Source of the DNA: Lysobacterales bacterium | Lineage (GTDB): Bacteria; Pseudomonadota; Gammaproteobacteria; Xanthomonadales; Xanthomonadaceae | Direction of reading: 5' to 3' | DNA: 64,000 nt | Assembly (NCBI GenBank): GCA_017302135.1 | Contig: JAFLDZ010000015.1 | Coordinates: forward strand, 17,501-81,500 | Shown: piece by piece, positions 15,890 to 23,771 of the stretch | Layout: the number at the start of each line of letters is the position of its first letter | Position numbering within the stretch: the stretch's first letter is position 1 | Translations under genes and position numbers: made by a program | The notes under the pieces: model-generated | Database searches by the model: none | What the model saw: only the letters and a program-made list of their open reading frames with translations | Told to the model about the DNA's origin: nothing

Positions 15890-16596
15890 GCGGACTCACG
15901 GCGCTGTCCGCCGCCTATCCGCTGCTGGCCGAGTTGCCGCTGCCGCTGCAGCACGAAGTGTTGGCGCAGGCGGCGATGCATGCGTTCCGCGACGGCAGCC
16001 GGATCTTCAGCGAGGGCCAGCACTGCGGCGGCCTGCCGCTGGTGCTGCAGGGCGGGATCAAGGTGTTCAAACGCTCCGAGTCCGGACGCGAGATCGTGCT
16101 GTACCGGGTGGAACGTGGCGAAACCTGCATCCTCACGTCGAGCTGCCTGCTGGGCGGCACCGACTACAGCGCGGAGGGCGTGGCCGAAGGCGCGCTGCAG
16201 ATGGCGATCCTGCCGCCGGAACTGTTCCAGCGGATGATCGCGGAGTCGCCGGGTTTCCGTCATTTCCTGTTCGCGGTGCTCTCCGGCCGACTGTCCGACC
16301 TGATGGAGCGCGTCGAGCGTCTGGCGTTCCATCGTCTCGATCGCCGTCTGGCCGAATTCCTCAGCGAACGCGCGGACAGCGGCCTGCAGACGGTGGCGAT
16401 GACCCATCAGCAGATCGCCGACGAGATCGGCAGCGTGCGCGAGATGGTGACGCGTACGCTCGGCCAGTTGGCGGAGCAGGGCCTGGTCGAACTGTCGCGC
16501 GCGGGGGTGCGCATCGCCGATGCCGAAGGGCTGCGCGTGCTGGCGCATGGCGCACTCTCCTCCGCCGATAAGCCGGCCGGTGATAAAGGTCACTGA
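15886..16596 (+). CDS. Crp/Fnr-family transcriptional regulator
   Basis: A 236-residue regulator: cyclic-nucleotide-type beta-roll (about 15-135), long dimer helix (136-160) and winged HTH (173-195: THQQIADEIGSVREMVTRTL). The recognition helix carries Arg185, Glu186 and Arg190 in the places that read GTGA in E. coli Crp. The sensor domain lacks the Fnr N-terminal iron-sulphur cysteines but has Cys47, Cys81 and Cys87 (ETCILTSSCLL), which could be redox or sulphur-responsive. The ATGA overlap with the oxidoreductase gene couples them. A GTGA-N6-TCAC site lies within its last codons, ahead of the DUF2892 gene, suggesting local control. Confidence 0.9.
   Translation: MSGLTALSAAYPLLAELPLPLQHEVLAQAAMHAFRDGSRIFSEGQHCGGLPLVLQGGIKVFKRSESGREIVLYRVERGETCILTSSCLLGGTDYSAEGVAEGALQMAILPPELFQRMIAESPGFRHFLFAVLSGRLSDLMERVERLAFHRLDRRLAEFLSERADSGLQTVAMTHQQIADEIGSVREMVTRTLGQLAEQGLVELSRAGVRIADAEGLRVLAHGALSSADKPAGDKGH
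16580..16593 (+). promoter_or_regulatory. candidate Crp/Fnr-type operator (GTGA-N6-TCAC)
   Basis: GTGATAAAGGTCAC is a perfect inverted repeat of GTGA with the six-base spacer of Crp sites. It lies inside the last codons of the Crp/Fnr gene and 61 bases before the DUF2892 start, a usual activator distance. Confidence 0.5.
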
Positions 16597-16654
16597 GTCC
16601 ACGGCGGACGCGGCGTACCTTGGCGCCATCCCCGCCGCACTGTTGGAGAGTCCC

Positions 16655-16852
16655 ATGAAGAAGAATGTCGGTTCCGCTGACAAGATCGTCCGTATCGTCC
16701 TCGGCCTCGGTCTGCTCAGTCTGCTGTTCCTGCTCGAAGCGCCGATGAAGTATTTCGGCCTGATCGGTATCGTCCCGCTGTTCACCGCGCTGATGGGCTG
16801 GTGCCCGCTGTACACGCTGCTCGGCATGAACACCTGCAAGGTCAAGGCGTAA
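16655..16852 (+). CDS. DUF2892 (YgaP-like membrane domain) protein
   Basis: A 65-residue inner-membrane protein of the DUF2892 family: MKKNVGSADKIVRIVLGLGL at the start, two hydrophobic segments, and a conserved GWCPLYTLLGMNTCKVK end with two cysteines. The same domain forms the membrane part of YgaP, where it follows a rhodanese domain, which hints at sulphur handling. GGAGAG precedes the ATG. It follows the Crp/Fnr gene and the candidate operator at 16580-16593. Exact function unknown. Confidence 0.85.
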   Translation: MKKNVGSADKIVRIVLGLGLLSLLFLLEAPMKYFGLIGIVPLFTALMGWCPLYTLLGMNTCKVKA

Positions 16853-16886
16853 CGGCTTCACCTCTCGCCATCTGCATTCATGCGGC

Positions 16887-16892
16887 TACACT
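16887..16892 (+). promoter_or_regulatory. candidate -10 element of a leaderless hutG promoter
   Basis: TACACT seven bases before the ATG at 16899, in the context CGGCTACACTGG, almost the same as the sequence before the oxidoreductase gene at 14621. No obvious -35. Confidence 0.35.
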
Positions 16893-16898
16893 GGCCGC

Positions 16899-17678
16899 AT
16901 GAATGTGTTCGACCTGCATCGCGGCACCGCGCCGCTGTTGATCAGCCTGCCGCACGACGGCAGCGAAATTCCCGCCGCGCTCGCCGCGCGGATGACTCCC
17001 GAGGCGCAGCGCGCGCCCGATACCGACTGGCACGTGTCGCGCCTGTATGCGTTCGCGCGCGAACTCGGCGCGTCGATCCTCGTGCCGCGCTATTCGCGCT
17101 ATGTCATCGACCTCAACCGTCCGCCGGACGATGTCTCGCTGTATCCCGGACAGAACACCACTGGACTGTGCCCCACCGTGCGGTTCTCCGGCGATCCGGT
17201 GTATCTGCCGGATGAAACACCTGCGTCCGATGAGATCCAGACCCGCATCGACAACTACTGGCGCCCATATCACGCCGCATTGCGCGACGAACTCAACCGC
17301 CTGCGCGCCGCGCACGGTCGCATGCTGCTTTGGGAAGGGCATTCGATCCGCGGCGAGTGTCCGTTCCTCTTCGACGGACGTCTGCCCGATCTGAATATCG
17401 GTACTGCATCTGGCGCGAGTTGTGCGCCGGACCGGCAGTCGCGGATCGAAGTCGCGCTGCGCGCGCAGACCGGCTACGACGGCGTCGTCAACGGTCGTTT
17501 CAAGGGCGGTTACATCACCCGCCACTACGGCGATCCGGCGAACGGTATCGATGCGGTGCAACTGGAAATCGCACAGCGCATCTACATGGACGAGGAGTCG
17601 TTCGCATACGACGAAACACTCGCCGCAACTGCGCAGCGCGCGATCCGGGGATTGATCGAAGCAGCGCTGCTGGCATGA
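16899..17678 (+). CDS. hutG: N-formylglutamate deformylase (HutG family)
   Basis: A 259-residue zinc hydrolase that converts N-formylglutamate to glutamate and formate, the last step of one histidine-degradation route. Family motifs: LLISLPHDGSEIP near the start, DTDWHVSRLY, DLNRPPDD, LLWEGHSIRG with the metal-site His, and VNGRFKGGYITRHYG. The full length fits. No other hut gene is in the window, so it may instead serve a related formyl- or acyl-amino-acid. It is followed 10 bases later by a DMT transporter, probably in one transcript. Confidence 0.9.
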   Translation: MNVFDLHRGTAPLLISLPHDGSEIPAALAARMTPEAQRAPDTDWHVSRLYAFARELGASILVPRYSRYVIDLNRPPDDVSLYPGQNTTGLCPTVRFSGDPVYLPDETPASDEIQTRIDNYWRPYHAALRDELNRLRAAHGRMLLWEGHSIRGECPFLFDGRLPDLNIGTASGASCAPDRQSRIEVALRAQTGYDGVVNGRFKGGYITRHYGDPANGIDAVQLEIAQRIYMDEESFAYDETLAATAQRAIRGLIEAALLA

Positions 17679-17688
17679 GCCCACAGGC

Positions 17689-18663
17689 ATGAGTGCGCCG
17701 GAGGCGGTAGCCGACGAGGGCGGCAGCATCGCTGCGCAGATGCCGGATATGCCCGCAGCTCCGCACAGACTCGATCCGGGCGGCGTGCTGCTGGTCGCGT
17801 TCGGCGCGGTCGCGTTCTCGGGCAAGGCCATCATCGTGAAGCTGGGCTTCCGGCTGGGCGCGGATGCCATCACCCTGCTCGCGCTGCGCATGGCGGTGGC
17901 GCTGCCGTTCTTCCTGCTGATCGGCGTCTGGGCCGCGCGTCGCGCGCCGGCATTGGCGCGCGGCGACCGCTGGCGCATCGTTGCGCTCGGCGTCTGCGGC
18001 TATTACCTCGCGAGTCTGCTCGATTTCCTCGGGCTCGCCTATATTTCGGCGACGCTCGAACGGGTGATCCTGTATCTCACGCCGACCTTCGTGCTGCTGT
18101 TCGGCGCGCTGCTCGCGCATCGACGCCCCACGCGGCGTCAGCTCGTTGCGCTGGCGATCAGCTATCTCGGCGTGCTGCTGGCGTTCGGCCACGATCTCGG
18201 CGTGGTCGGCGGCGATGTCGTTCGCGGCGGTCTGCTGGTGCTTGGCAGCGCGGTGTCGTACGCGATCTATCTCTACGGCAGCGGCGAGATCGTCGCGCGG
18301 GTCGGCGCGGTGCGGTTGACCGCGTATGCCAGCACGGTCGCGAGCGTGCTGTGTATCGGCCAGTATCTGCTTCTGGAACCGCGCGGTCTGCCCGCGTTGC
18401 CGGGCGCGGTCTACGGGCTGTCGCTGTTGAACGGCACGGTGTGCACGGTGTTGCCGGTGCTGGCGACGATGGTAGGTGTTCGGCGCATCGGTTCCGGGCC
18501 GGCGTCGCAGATCGGCATGATCGGGCCGGTTTCGACCATCGTGCTTAGCCTGTTGATCCTGCACGAACCGATGGGCCCCTGGCAGATCACGGGAACGCTG
18601 CTGGTGGTGGCGGGCGTGCTGTCGATGTCGCGTTCGAAGATCGCCTATTCAAAGATGGCCTGA
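17689..18663 (+). CDS. DMT-superfamily (EamA) transporter
   Basis: A 324-residue permease with ten predicted transmembrane helices in two EamA repeats (about 30-165 and 180-315). The first repeat has GAVAFSGKAIIVKLGFRLG and the second SAVSYAIYLYGSGEI, with the usual LYLTPTF and IGPVSTIVLSLLILHEP end-of-repeat motifs. Such proteins usually export amino acids or other small metabolites. An unusually long polar N-terminus of about 28 residues precedes the first helix. It lies 10 bases after hutG and ends 45 bases from the convergent fibre operon. Confidence 0.9.
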   Translation: MSAPEAVADEGGSIAAQMPDMPAAPHRLDPGGVLLVAFGAVAFSGKAIIVKLGFRLGADAITLLALRMAVALPFFLLIGVWAARRAPALARGDRWRIVALGVCGYYLASLLDFLGLAYISATLERVILYLTPTFVLLFGALLAHRRPTRRQLVALAISYLGVLLAFGHDLGVVGGDVVRGGLLVLGSAVSYAIYLYGSGEIVARVGAVRLTAYASTVASVLCIGQYLLLEPRGLPALPGAVYGLSLLNGTVCTVLPVLATMVGVRRIGSGPASQIGMIGPVSTIVLSLLILHEPMGPWQITGTLLVVAGVLSMSRSKIAYSKMA

Positions 18664-18708
18664 TCGAAGATGGCTTGATGGTTCGGCATCGCGCGTCGCC
18701 GCACGGTA

Positions 18709-20841
18709 TCAGCGCGGACGCACGGCGCCGATATCGACGATCGTTTCGCCGCGCACATCGACCTGCAGATTCCGGCGCCCACGCTCCTCGTCGATCGACC
18801 ACGGCAGCGGCAGATTGTCCGGCACGGCTTCGAGCGTGTGCGTGCCCACCGCGACCCGTTCGAATACGAATCGACCCTGACCGTCGGTGCGCACGCTGTA
18901 GCGGTCGTCGAGCACGATGGTGATGTTCGCGGCCGGTTGTTCGGACGCCGCGCGCACGCCGTCGTTGTTGTCGTCGAGAAACACGCTGCCGGCGATGCTC
19001 CCCGTCGCTGCATCGGGCGGGCCGCCCAGCACCTGCCGTGCGCGGCCCGCGCTGTAGTCGTAGCGCAGGCTGACATACACCGAGCGGTCGTGCGGCAGCG
19101 TTCCGAACACCGGCTGACCGGTCAACGGATCGAGTGCGAACGGCGAGCGCCGCGCGCTGCGACTCTCGCTGAGATTGCCGAGCAGGGTCCAGCGCGATGC
19201 GACCCGCCAGCGCCAGCCCAGATTCAGATCGAGGCCCCGCGATGCATCGTTGTCCTGACTGTGGCTCCAGCGGATCGTGCCGTCGAGCGAGATGTCGTCG
19301 GTGAGATCGAAGCCGCCGTACGCGGCGAGCGACAGCGTGCGGCTGGTGCGCAACTGGCCATTCGCCAATTCGCCGATGCCTGCCGACAGCGACAATCGCG
19401 AGCCTTCGCGCATCCGCAGCGCGTGATCGACCAGCACCTGCCAACTGTCGGCATTGCGCTGGGCGTGGGCGCGGTCGTACTGCAGCCGGGTCTGGCCCCA
19501 GCGCGACTGCGCGTCGAGAAACAACTGCAGCGCCTGCGCGCTGTCGTCGGCGCTGTCGCTGCGGCTGTCGCGCGCCGACATCCCGCCGCCGTAACCGAGA
19601 CGCGCGCTTGCCTGATAGCGCAGGAAACTGTTGCCGTACCAACCGTCGAAACCGTTTCCGGAAATCGAATCGATACGGTCGATGCCGGCATTCCAGCTCC
19701 AGCGCGCGCGGTTGAAATCCAGACGGTAGTAGCCGCCACGCACATCGTTGTTGATCGGCCACGCGCCCCAGGCCAGCTCCGGTTCGAGATGGAACGCGCC
19801 GTAACGATGGGTGAAGCGGCCGCGATCGGCGCGCGCGTCGATCCACGCGCCGGCCGCCTGCGCGGCATCGGTGTCGCTGGTCTGCAGATGCACGGCGACG
19901 CTGTCGTGTGCGCCCTGCCAGCGGTTGCCGAACAGCAGCGCACGGGTGGCGGTGTTCTGGAAGGCGGGCAAGCCCTGATCGTCGGGCACGATCCGGCCAT
20001 CGGTGACCAGCAGCGATGCCGCGCCGGTCCATCGCTTCGACCATGCCCACTGCGCACCGACGGTCGCCACCGAACCGTCGCCGGTATCGAAACCGCTCAG
20101 CCGCGCGCCGTCGTAAGCGCCGCCGCGACCGACCGCAGCCTGCAACTGCAGTCCGCTCGCGCGCTGTTGCCATTCGCTGCTGGCACCCAGCATCGGCACG
20201 CTCGGCAGGAAGAAGCGGTACTGCTCGCGCAACAGCGCCGGCATCGGCGTATTCAACACGCCGAGCCCGTTGTTCACCGACCAGCCGCCGGGCATGGCCA
20301 GACCGCGTTGCCACAGCGTCGCGGTGCCGCGCCAGTGTTCCCCGCCGTTGCGCGGGTGATCGCTGCGGAACACCAACGCCTCTGCGGAGAGCGTGCCGAA
20401 CGCATCGGTGTCCCAGGAACCGCCGAATCCCGCGCCGAGCTCGACGCTGCGTTCGCCCGCGAAACGGCTGCGGTGCGCGACCAGTTCGATGTGCGCGGCG
20501 CGCGGTGCGCCGGACGTGTTCTGCTCGTCGTCATCCACGGGCAGGGACGCGAGCTTTTCCGGCGCGATGATCCGGTCCTGGTAAGGCGTCGCGGTGTCGT
20601 CGTCGCTCGTCGGCGGCGCGCCGAGTTCCGTGAAAGGATCGTAGCTCGGGTCGTAGTTCGCGTCGAAGCCGGCATCGACGCCAGCGTTGAAATCCGTATT
20701 TCCGGTCGTGCCGCCGTTCGCATCGGCGCTGGAAGATCCAGCAGCGAAACCCGGCGCCGATGTCAGGGCGAGCGCGATCGCGAGCGCCAGCAGTACTGGC
20801 GCGAATCGGCGATCCGCTGCGCGTCCCTGCATCCTGCTCAT
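18709..20841 (-). CDS. putative outer-membrane beta-barrel assembly platform (usher-like) with C-terminal SdrD_B/CarboxypepD_reg domain
   Basis: A 710-residue exported protein, last gene of a five-gene operon. A signal peptide (ending GFAAG) is followed by an acidic linker (residues 40-95), then about 500 residues of alternating amphipathic strands with frequent Trp/Tyr/Gly (for example GWYGNSFLRYQASARLGYGGG), the pattern of an outer-membrane barrel. The C-terminal 90 residues are an Ig-like SdrD_B/carboxypeptidase-regulatory fold (GSIAGSVFLDDNNDGVRAAS, then VRTDGQGRFVFERV). Position after a PapD-like chaperone and three secreted subunits suggests an usher role, but it is shorter than ushers (about 800-870) and I could not recognise the FimD family motifs. 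ATGA overlap with the chaperone gene. Confidence 0.6.
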   Translation of the reverse strand: MSRMQGRAADRRFAPVLLALAIALALTSAPGFAAGSSSADANGGTTGNTDFNAGVDAGFDANYDPSYDPFTELGAPPTSDDDTATPYQDRIIAPEKLASLPVDDDEQNTSGAPRAAHIELVAHRSRFAGERSVELGAGFGGSWDTDAFGTLSAEALVFRSDHPRNGGEHWRGTATLWQRGLAMPGGWSVNNGLGVLNTPMPALLREQYRFFLPSVPMLGASSEWQQRASGLQLQAAVGRGGAYDGARLSGFDTGDGSVATVGAQWAWSKRWTGAASLLVTDGRIVPDDQGLPAFQNTATRALLFGNRWQGAHDSVAVHLQTSDTDAAQAAGAWIDARADRGRFTHRYGAFHLEPELAWGAWPINNDVRGGYYRLDFNRARWSWNAGIDRIDSISGNGFDGWYGNSFLRYQASARLGYGGGMSARDSRSDSADDSAQALQLFLDAQSRWGQTRLQYDRAHAQRNADSWQVLVDHALRMREGSRLSLSAGIGELANGQLRTSRTLSLAAYGGFDLTDDISLDGTIRWSHSQDNDASRGLDLNLGWRWRVASRWTLLGNLSESRSARRSPFALDPLTGQPVFGTLPHDRSVYVSLRYDYSAGRARQVLGGPPDAATGSIAGSVFLDDNNDGVRAASEQPAANITIVLDDRYSVRTDGQGRFVFERVAVGTHTLEAVPDNLPLPWSIDEERGRRNLQVDVRGETIVDIGAVRPR

Positions 20842-21653
20842 CGGTTGAGGGTGGTCTCGATATCCAGCCGCTGGCTGCCCGAATCGAGCCGCCCTTTGAT
20901 GCGCAGCGGATAGATGATCGTGGGCGTCTGCGCGCTGTTGTCTTCGGCCTGCGGGTAGAGCGGAATGTCGCGGGTCGCACCGACCAGGATCGGACTGTTG
21001 TCGGGCACCAGCACGATCCGTCGGCCGTCAGCGTCGACGGCCGCCAGATAACCATCGAGCCTGCCGTGCATGTCGCCGACGTTGCGCACGCGCAGCACCG
21101 GCAATGTATGGCCCTGCACGCTGGCGCTGCGGGTTTCGAGCACATCGAGATTGGGTGCGGCATCGCCGATCGCCAGGTAGACGATCACGCCGATCCGCCC
21201 GCTGACCGGCAGCGGCACGTTGCCGCGCGGCGGCTGCGGTTCGCCTTCGATCATGATCGCGAACCGGCATTCGCCGCGCGGTGTGCCGGCGGGCACCGCG
21301 ACTTCAAAACGGTAGCGGCGCTTGCCGTTGCCCTTCACCGCGATCTCGCCGGCTTCGATGCCGACCCACGGCCGGCAGCTGTCTTTGGACAGTGCCTGCG
21401 AAAACACCGGTCCGCCCTGCGCATCGAGGGTCCAATCGGCGGTCTGCACGGTGTAACGCGCCGCCTTCGTCGACGTGTTGTTGATTTCGATGACGTTGCG
21501 GTAGGTCGCACCCGCTTTCGCACGATCTTCGAAGCGCGGCGGCGTCACCACCACTGCGAATTCCTGCGCCGCTGCGGGCGTTGGCTGCGCGACGGACGCG
21601 AATGCGATGGCGATCAGCGCGAACGCGCAGCGCAGGCGGACGGATGTGATCAC
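20838..21653 (-). CDS. PapD-like periplasmic fimbrial chaperone
   Basis: A 271-residue exported protein starting at GTG 21653, whose GTGA overlaps the previous stop codon. After a signal peptide (ending AAAQ) the first Ig-like domain begins FAVVVTPPRFEDRAKAGATY, the classic start of pilus chaperones, with EINNTSTKAARYTV and a disulphide candidate pair (DSCRPW and GECRF). A second domain (about 150-265) includes LPVLRVRNVGDMHGRLDGY. The G1-strand-like segment is RRYRFEVAVPAGTPRGEC. It would bind secreted subunits in the periplasm and pass them to the product of the next gene. Assignment rests on fold-level motifs. Confidence 0.75.
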   Translation of the reverse strand: MITSVRLRCAFALIAIAFASVAQPTPAAAQEFAVVVTPPRFEDRAKAGATYRNVIEINNTSTKAARYTVQTADWTLDAQGGPVFSQALSKDSCRPWVGIEAGEIAVKGNGKRRYRFEVAVPAGTPRGECRFAIMIEGEPQPPRGNVPLPVSGRIGVIVYLAIGDAAPNLDVLETRSASVQGHTLPVLRVRNVGDMHGRLDGYLAAVDADGRRIVLVPDNSPILVGATRDIPLYPQAEDNSAQTPTIIYPLRIKGRLDSGSQRLDIETTLNR

Positions 21654-22114
21654 GGCGACTCCAATTCGATCTCGAACGCGAAGGTCAGATCCTGCGGCCG
21701 CAGCACGCGGTTGCCGTCGGCCTGGATCGTGATGCGGAAGGTGTCTTCCAGCCGATCGCTCTGGATCGGTCCGGCATAGACCAGGGTGCGGCCGCCGTCG
21801 CGCAGCGCGCCGGGCAACAGCGGTCCGTTGGCGGTCCAGCGCACGTCCACCGGGCCGATCGGCTGCGACGGCAGCGTCTGGTAGATACGCGCGCGGCGTC
21901 CGCGCCAGGGCGATACATCCAGCCGCACCAGCACCACGACCTGACCGGTCATGGTCGACGCCTGTCCGGGCTGCGGCACCAGCGTATTCCAGCGCATCTT
22001 GATCGGGCCGGCCTCCAGCACGTGGCTGGCGCTGTCGTCGACCGGAAAGGACTGCGCGGCGATCGGGGATGCCCACAGCGCAGCGATGAGCAGCAACAGC
22101 AGGTTGCGGATCAT
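21650..22114 (-). CDS. small secreted subunit of the fibre-like operon
   Basis: A 154-residue exported protein of no recognised family. The signal peptide is MIRNLLLLLIAALWASPIAAQ; the mature part is beta-rich (GQVVVLVRLDVSPWRGRRARIYQTLP) and ends LTFAFEIELESP, an alternating hydrophobic strand like pilin C-termini. No cysteines. Both ends overlap neighbours by four bases (ATGA with the upstream gene, GTGA with the chaperone), so it is made in fixed ratio with them. A minor subunit, adaptor or anchor is likely. Confidence 0.6.
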   Translation of the reverse strand: MIRNLLLLLIAALWASPIAAQSFPVDDSASHVLEAGPIKMRWNTLVPQPGQASTMTGQVVVLVRLDVSPWRGRRARIYQTLPSQPIGPVDVRWTANGPLLPGALRDGGRTLVYAGPIQSDRLEDTFRITIQADGNRVLRPQDLTFAFEIELESP

Positions 22115-22788
22115 GGCGTGGCCAAGGTGTAGGTGACGCGCGCGTTGTAGGTGCCGGCGGCGACGATCGCATCGTTGCCGTAGCGGAAGGTGTGACAGCT
22201 CTCGTTCCAGGTGTTGCGAAGCAGCGTCGCCAGCGTCTGCGTGCCGCCGGTGAAGGTGCCGGCCGGGATCGGCTGCGCACCGGCGTCTCCATTGCCGCTG
22301 CTGGTCCAACTGATCTGGCTGATCGGAATGCTGTCGCCGCCGGCGCTGGTCAGCGTGGCAGGCGATGTCGCACGCAGCGTGGCACTTTGATTGACGGTGG
22401 TGGGCAAGCGATAAAACGCGCTGATGTAGACCTGCCCGGTGTTGCAGAACGCGAAGCCATCGAGGTCGCTGGTGAGCCGGCCGGTGCCGGTCATCGTCTG
22501 GTCGACGGTGTTGCCGACGACGTTCGCCGGCACCGTGACGCTGACCACATTGACCGTGGTGTTGGCGGTGGGCGTGCCGCCGGCGTTGTAATTGCCGCCG
22601 CTGATGCTGCCGTCGCCGACGCGCAGGTATGCGGCCTTGGTGCCGGTACCGATGGCGATGGTGTAAGCGCAGGCATGGCCGATGCCGGCGATGGCCAGCA
22701 CAGGCAACAGCAGCATGGGCGATCGCAGCATGCGCGATGCGATGCGGATGCCGGGAAAACGGGGAAGATGGGAGAGATGCAAATCCAT
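22111..22788 (-). CDS. secreted pilin-like subunit (possible tip or minor subunit)
   Basis: A 225-residue exported protein. The hydrophobic signal is at about 20-40 (MLLLPVLAIAGIGHACA); translation could start at 22788 (weak GAGAG) or at an inner ATG at 22731. The mature part is Thr/Gly/Asn-rich with two widely spaced cysteines (GFAFCN and NESCHTF) that could close an Ig-like domain, and it ends GTYNARVTYTLATP. That ending resembles the upstream subunit's RVAYTASLP. The longer, disulphide-bearing build suggests a tip or adhesin role; this is inference. Confidence 0.6.
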   Translation of the reverse strand: MDLHLSHLPRFPGIRIASRMLRSPMLLLPVLAIAGIGHACAYTIAIGTGTKAAYLRVGDGSISGGNYNAGGTPTANTTVNVVSVTVPANVVGNTVDQTMTGTGRLTSDLDGFAFCNTGQVYISAFYRLPTTVNQSATLRATSPATLTSAGGDSIPISQISWTSSGNGDAGAQPIPAGTFTGGTQTLATLLRNTWNESCHTFRYGNDAIVAAGTYNARVTYTLATP

Positions 22789-22809
22789 GGCGTGACTCTC
22801 TCGAACGAA

Positions 22810-22833
22810 GGGGCTGCCCTGAAGGACAGCCCC
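22810..22833 (-). promoter_or_regulatory. intra-operon stem-loop between major and minor subunit genes
   Basis: GGGGCTG and CAGCCCC arms (seven pairs, plus two inner pairs) sit in the 89 bases between the first subunit gene and the other four. With no T-run it is more likely a processing or stabilising hairpin than a full terminator. Confidence 0.45.
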
Positions 22834-22877
22834 TGGCGAACAGTTCCTGATGAAGCAGGCGTCGAGGCTGTCTTCGA

Positions 22878-23468
22878 TTACGGCAACGATGCGGTGTAGG
22901 CCACGCGGCCGTTGTTGACGTTCACGCCGCCGTAGCTGCCGGCGCCGACGAAGTTGCTGTTGCTGTAGGCGAACGACCAGTTGGCGGTGCGATCGACCAC
23001 GCGCGTGCCGACGTTCGGCGTGACCGTGATCGCGGCGCTGGTGCCGCCGTCGATCAGGGTGGGCACGTTGAGATTCGGATCGGAGCTGGTCGAGAGGATT
23101 TCGGCGAACGAGATGTTCTCGCCGGCACCGTTGTTGAGCTGTCCGAGCGTGGTGCCGGTCAGCGACACATTGCCGTTGTTGCTCTGCAGCAGCACCGGGA
23201 CGGCGCCGCCGTTGGTGCGGGCGACGTCGGTGCCGTCGCCGACGTTGGCGGCCGGCACCGCGAATTCGACGAGGTCGATCGTGGCGCCAGCGCTGCCGAC
23301 CTGGAAACGGATGAACTTCGGGATGACCACCCGGAAGTCGAGACGGGCGTTGGCGTTGAGCGTGCCGGCGCCGGTCTGGAAGTCGGATTCGGCATGGGCG
23401 GGCATCACGGCAGCCATGGCGAGGCAGAGCAGGCCGGCTGCGCCGAGGGTCTTGCGGGTCTTCAGCAT
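22878..23468 (-). CDS. secreted major pilin-like subunit, first gene of fibre-like operon
   Basis: A 196-residue exported protein without cysteines in the mature form. Signal peptide MLKTRKTLGAAGLLCLAMAA...AHA; the mature N-terminus has LDFRVVIPKFIRFQVG, then a long Asn/Gly/Thr/Val-rich beta sequence, ending GSYGGVNVNNGRVAYTASLP. The start at 23468 has AAGGA at a good distance. It is the first gene, separated from the rest by a stem-loop, as is usual for an abundantly expressed structural subunit. I do not recognise a named family; the other four genes support a role as a surface-fibre subunit. Confidence 0.65.
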   Translation of the reverse strand: MLKTRKTLGAAGLLCLAMAAVMPAHAESDFQTGAGTLNANARLDFRVVIPKFIRFQVGSAGATIDLVEFAVPAANVGDGTDVARTNGGAVPVLLQSNNGNVSLTGTTLGQLNNGAGENISFAEILSTSSDPNLNVPTLIDGGTSAAITVTPNVGTRVVDRTANWSFAYSNSNFVGAGSYGGVNVNNGRVAYTASLP

Positions 23469-23771
23469 CGTGTCATTCCTTGGTGGATGGACTGGGAACA
23501 TCGCGGTCACCGGCCGTGCAGCCGTGGTCGCGAAGGTGTGTCGCAGACGGGTTCCAAGCACGGACCGTGCCATCCGAGCACCGCGATTTGCCTTCGAAAT
23601 AGCGTGATGTCGATACGCAAAAGTCCCCTTCGATTCACGTGGTCAATGGCGATTTTTGCCCTCCGGTGTCGCGTTGTGGCAATTCCGACGACGCCCGACG
23701 TTCTGCTGCGGGCGCCGAATTCCGTACACTCTGCCCGTGCCGGCAACCTCTGCCCGGCAGGGGAATGGGGA
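23469..23771. other. 303-base divergent promoter region of fibre operon and membrane-anchored protein gene
   Basis: No coding evidence. It must hold the leftward promoter for the fibre-like operon. On the right side TACACT at 23725-23730 is a plausible -10 for the gene starting at 23772, with TTCTGC about 18 bases upstream as a poor -35. No repeat or operator palindrome was noticed. Confidence 0.4.

Noticed and set aside
22810..22833. Intra-operon hairpin as a true Rho-independent terminator
   Set aside because: No T-run on the minus strand after the stem; kept only as a possible processing element.
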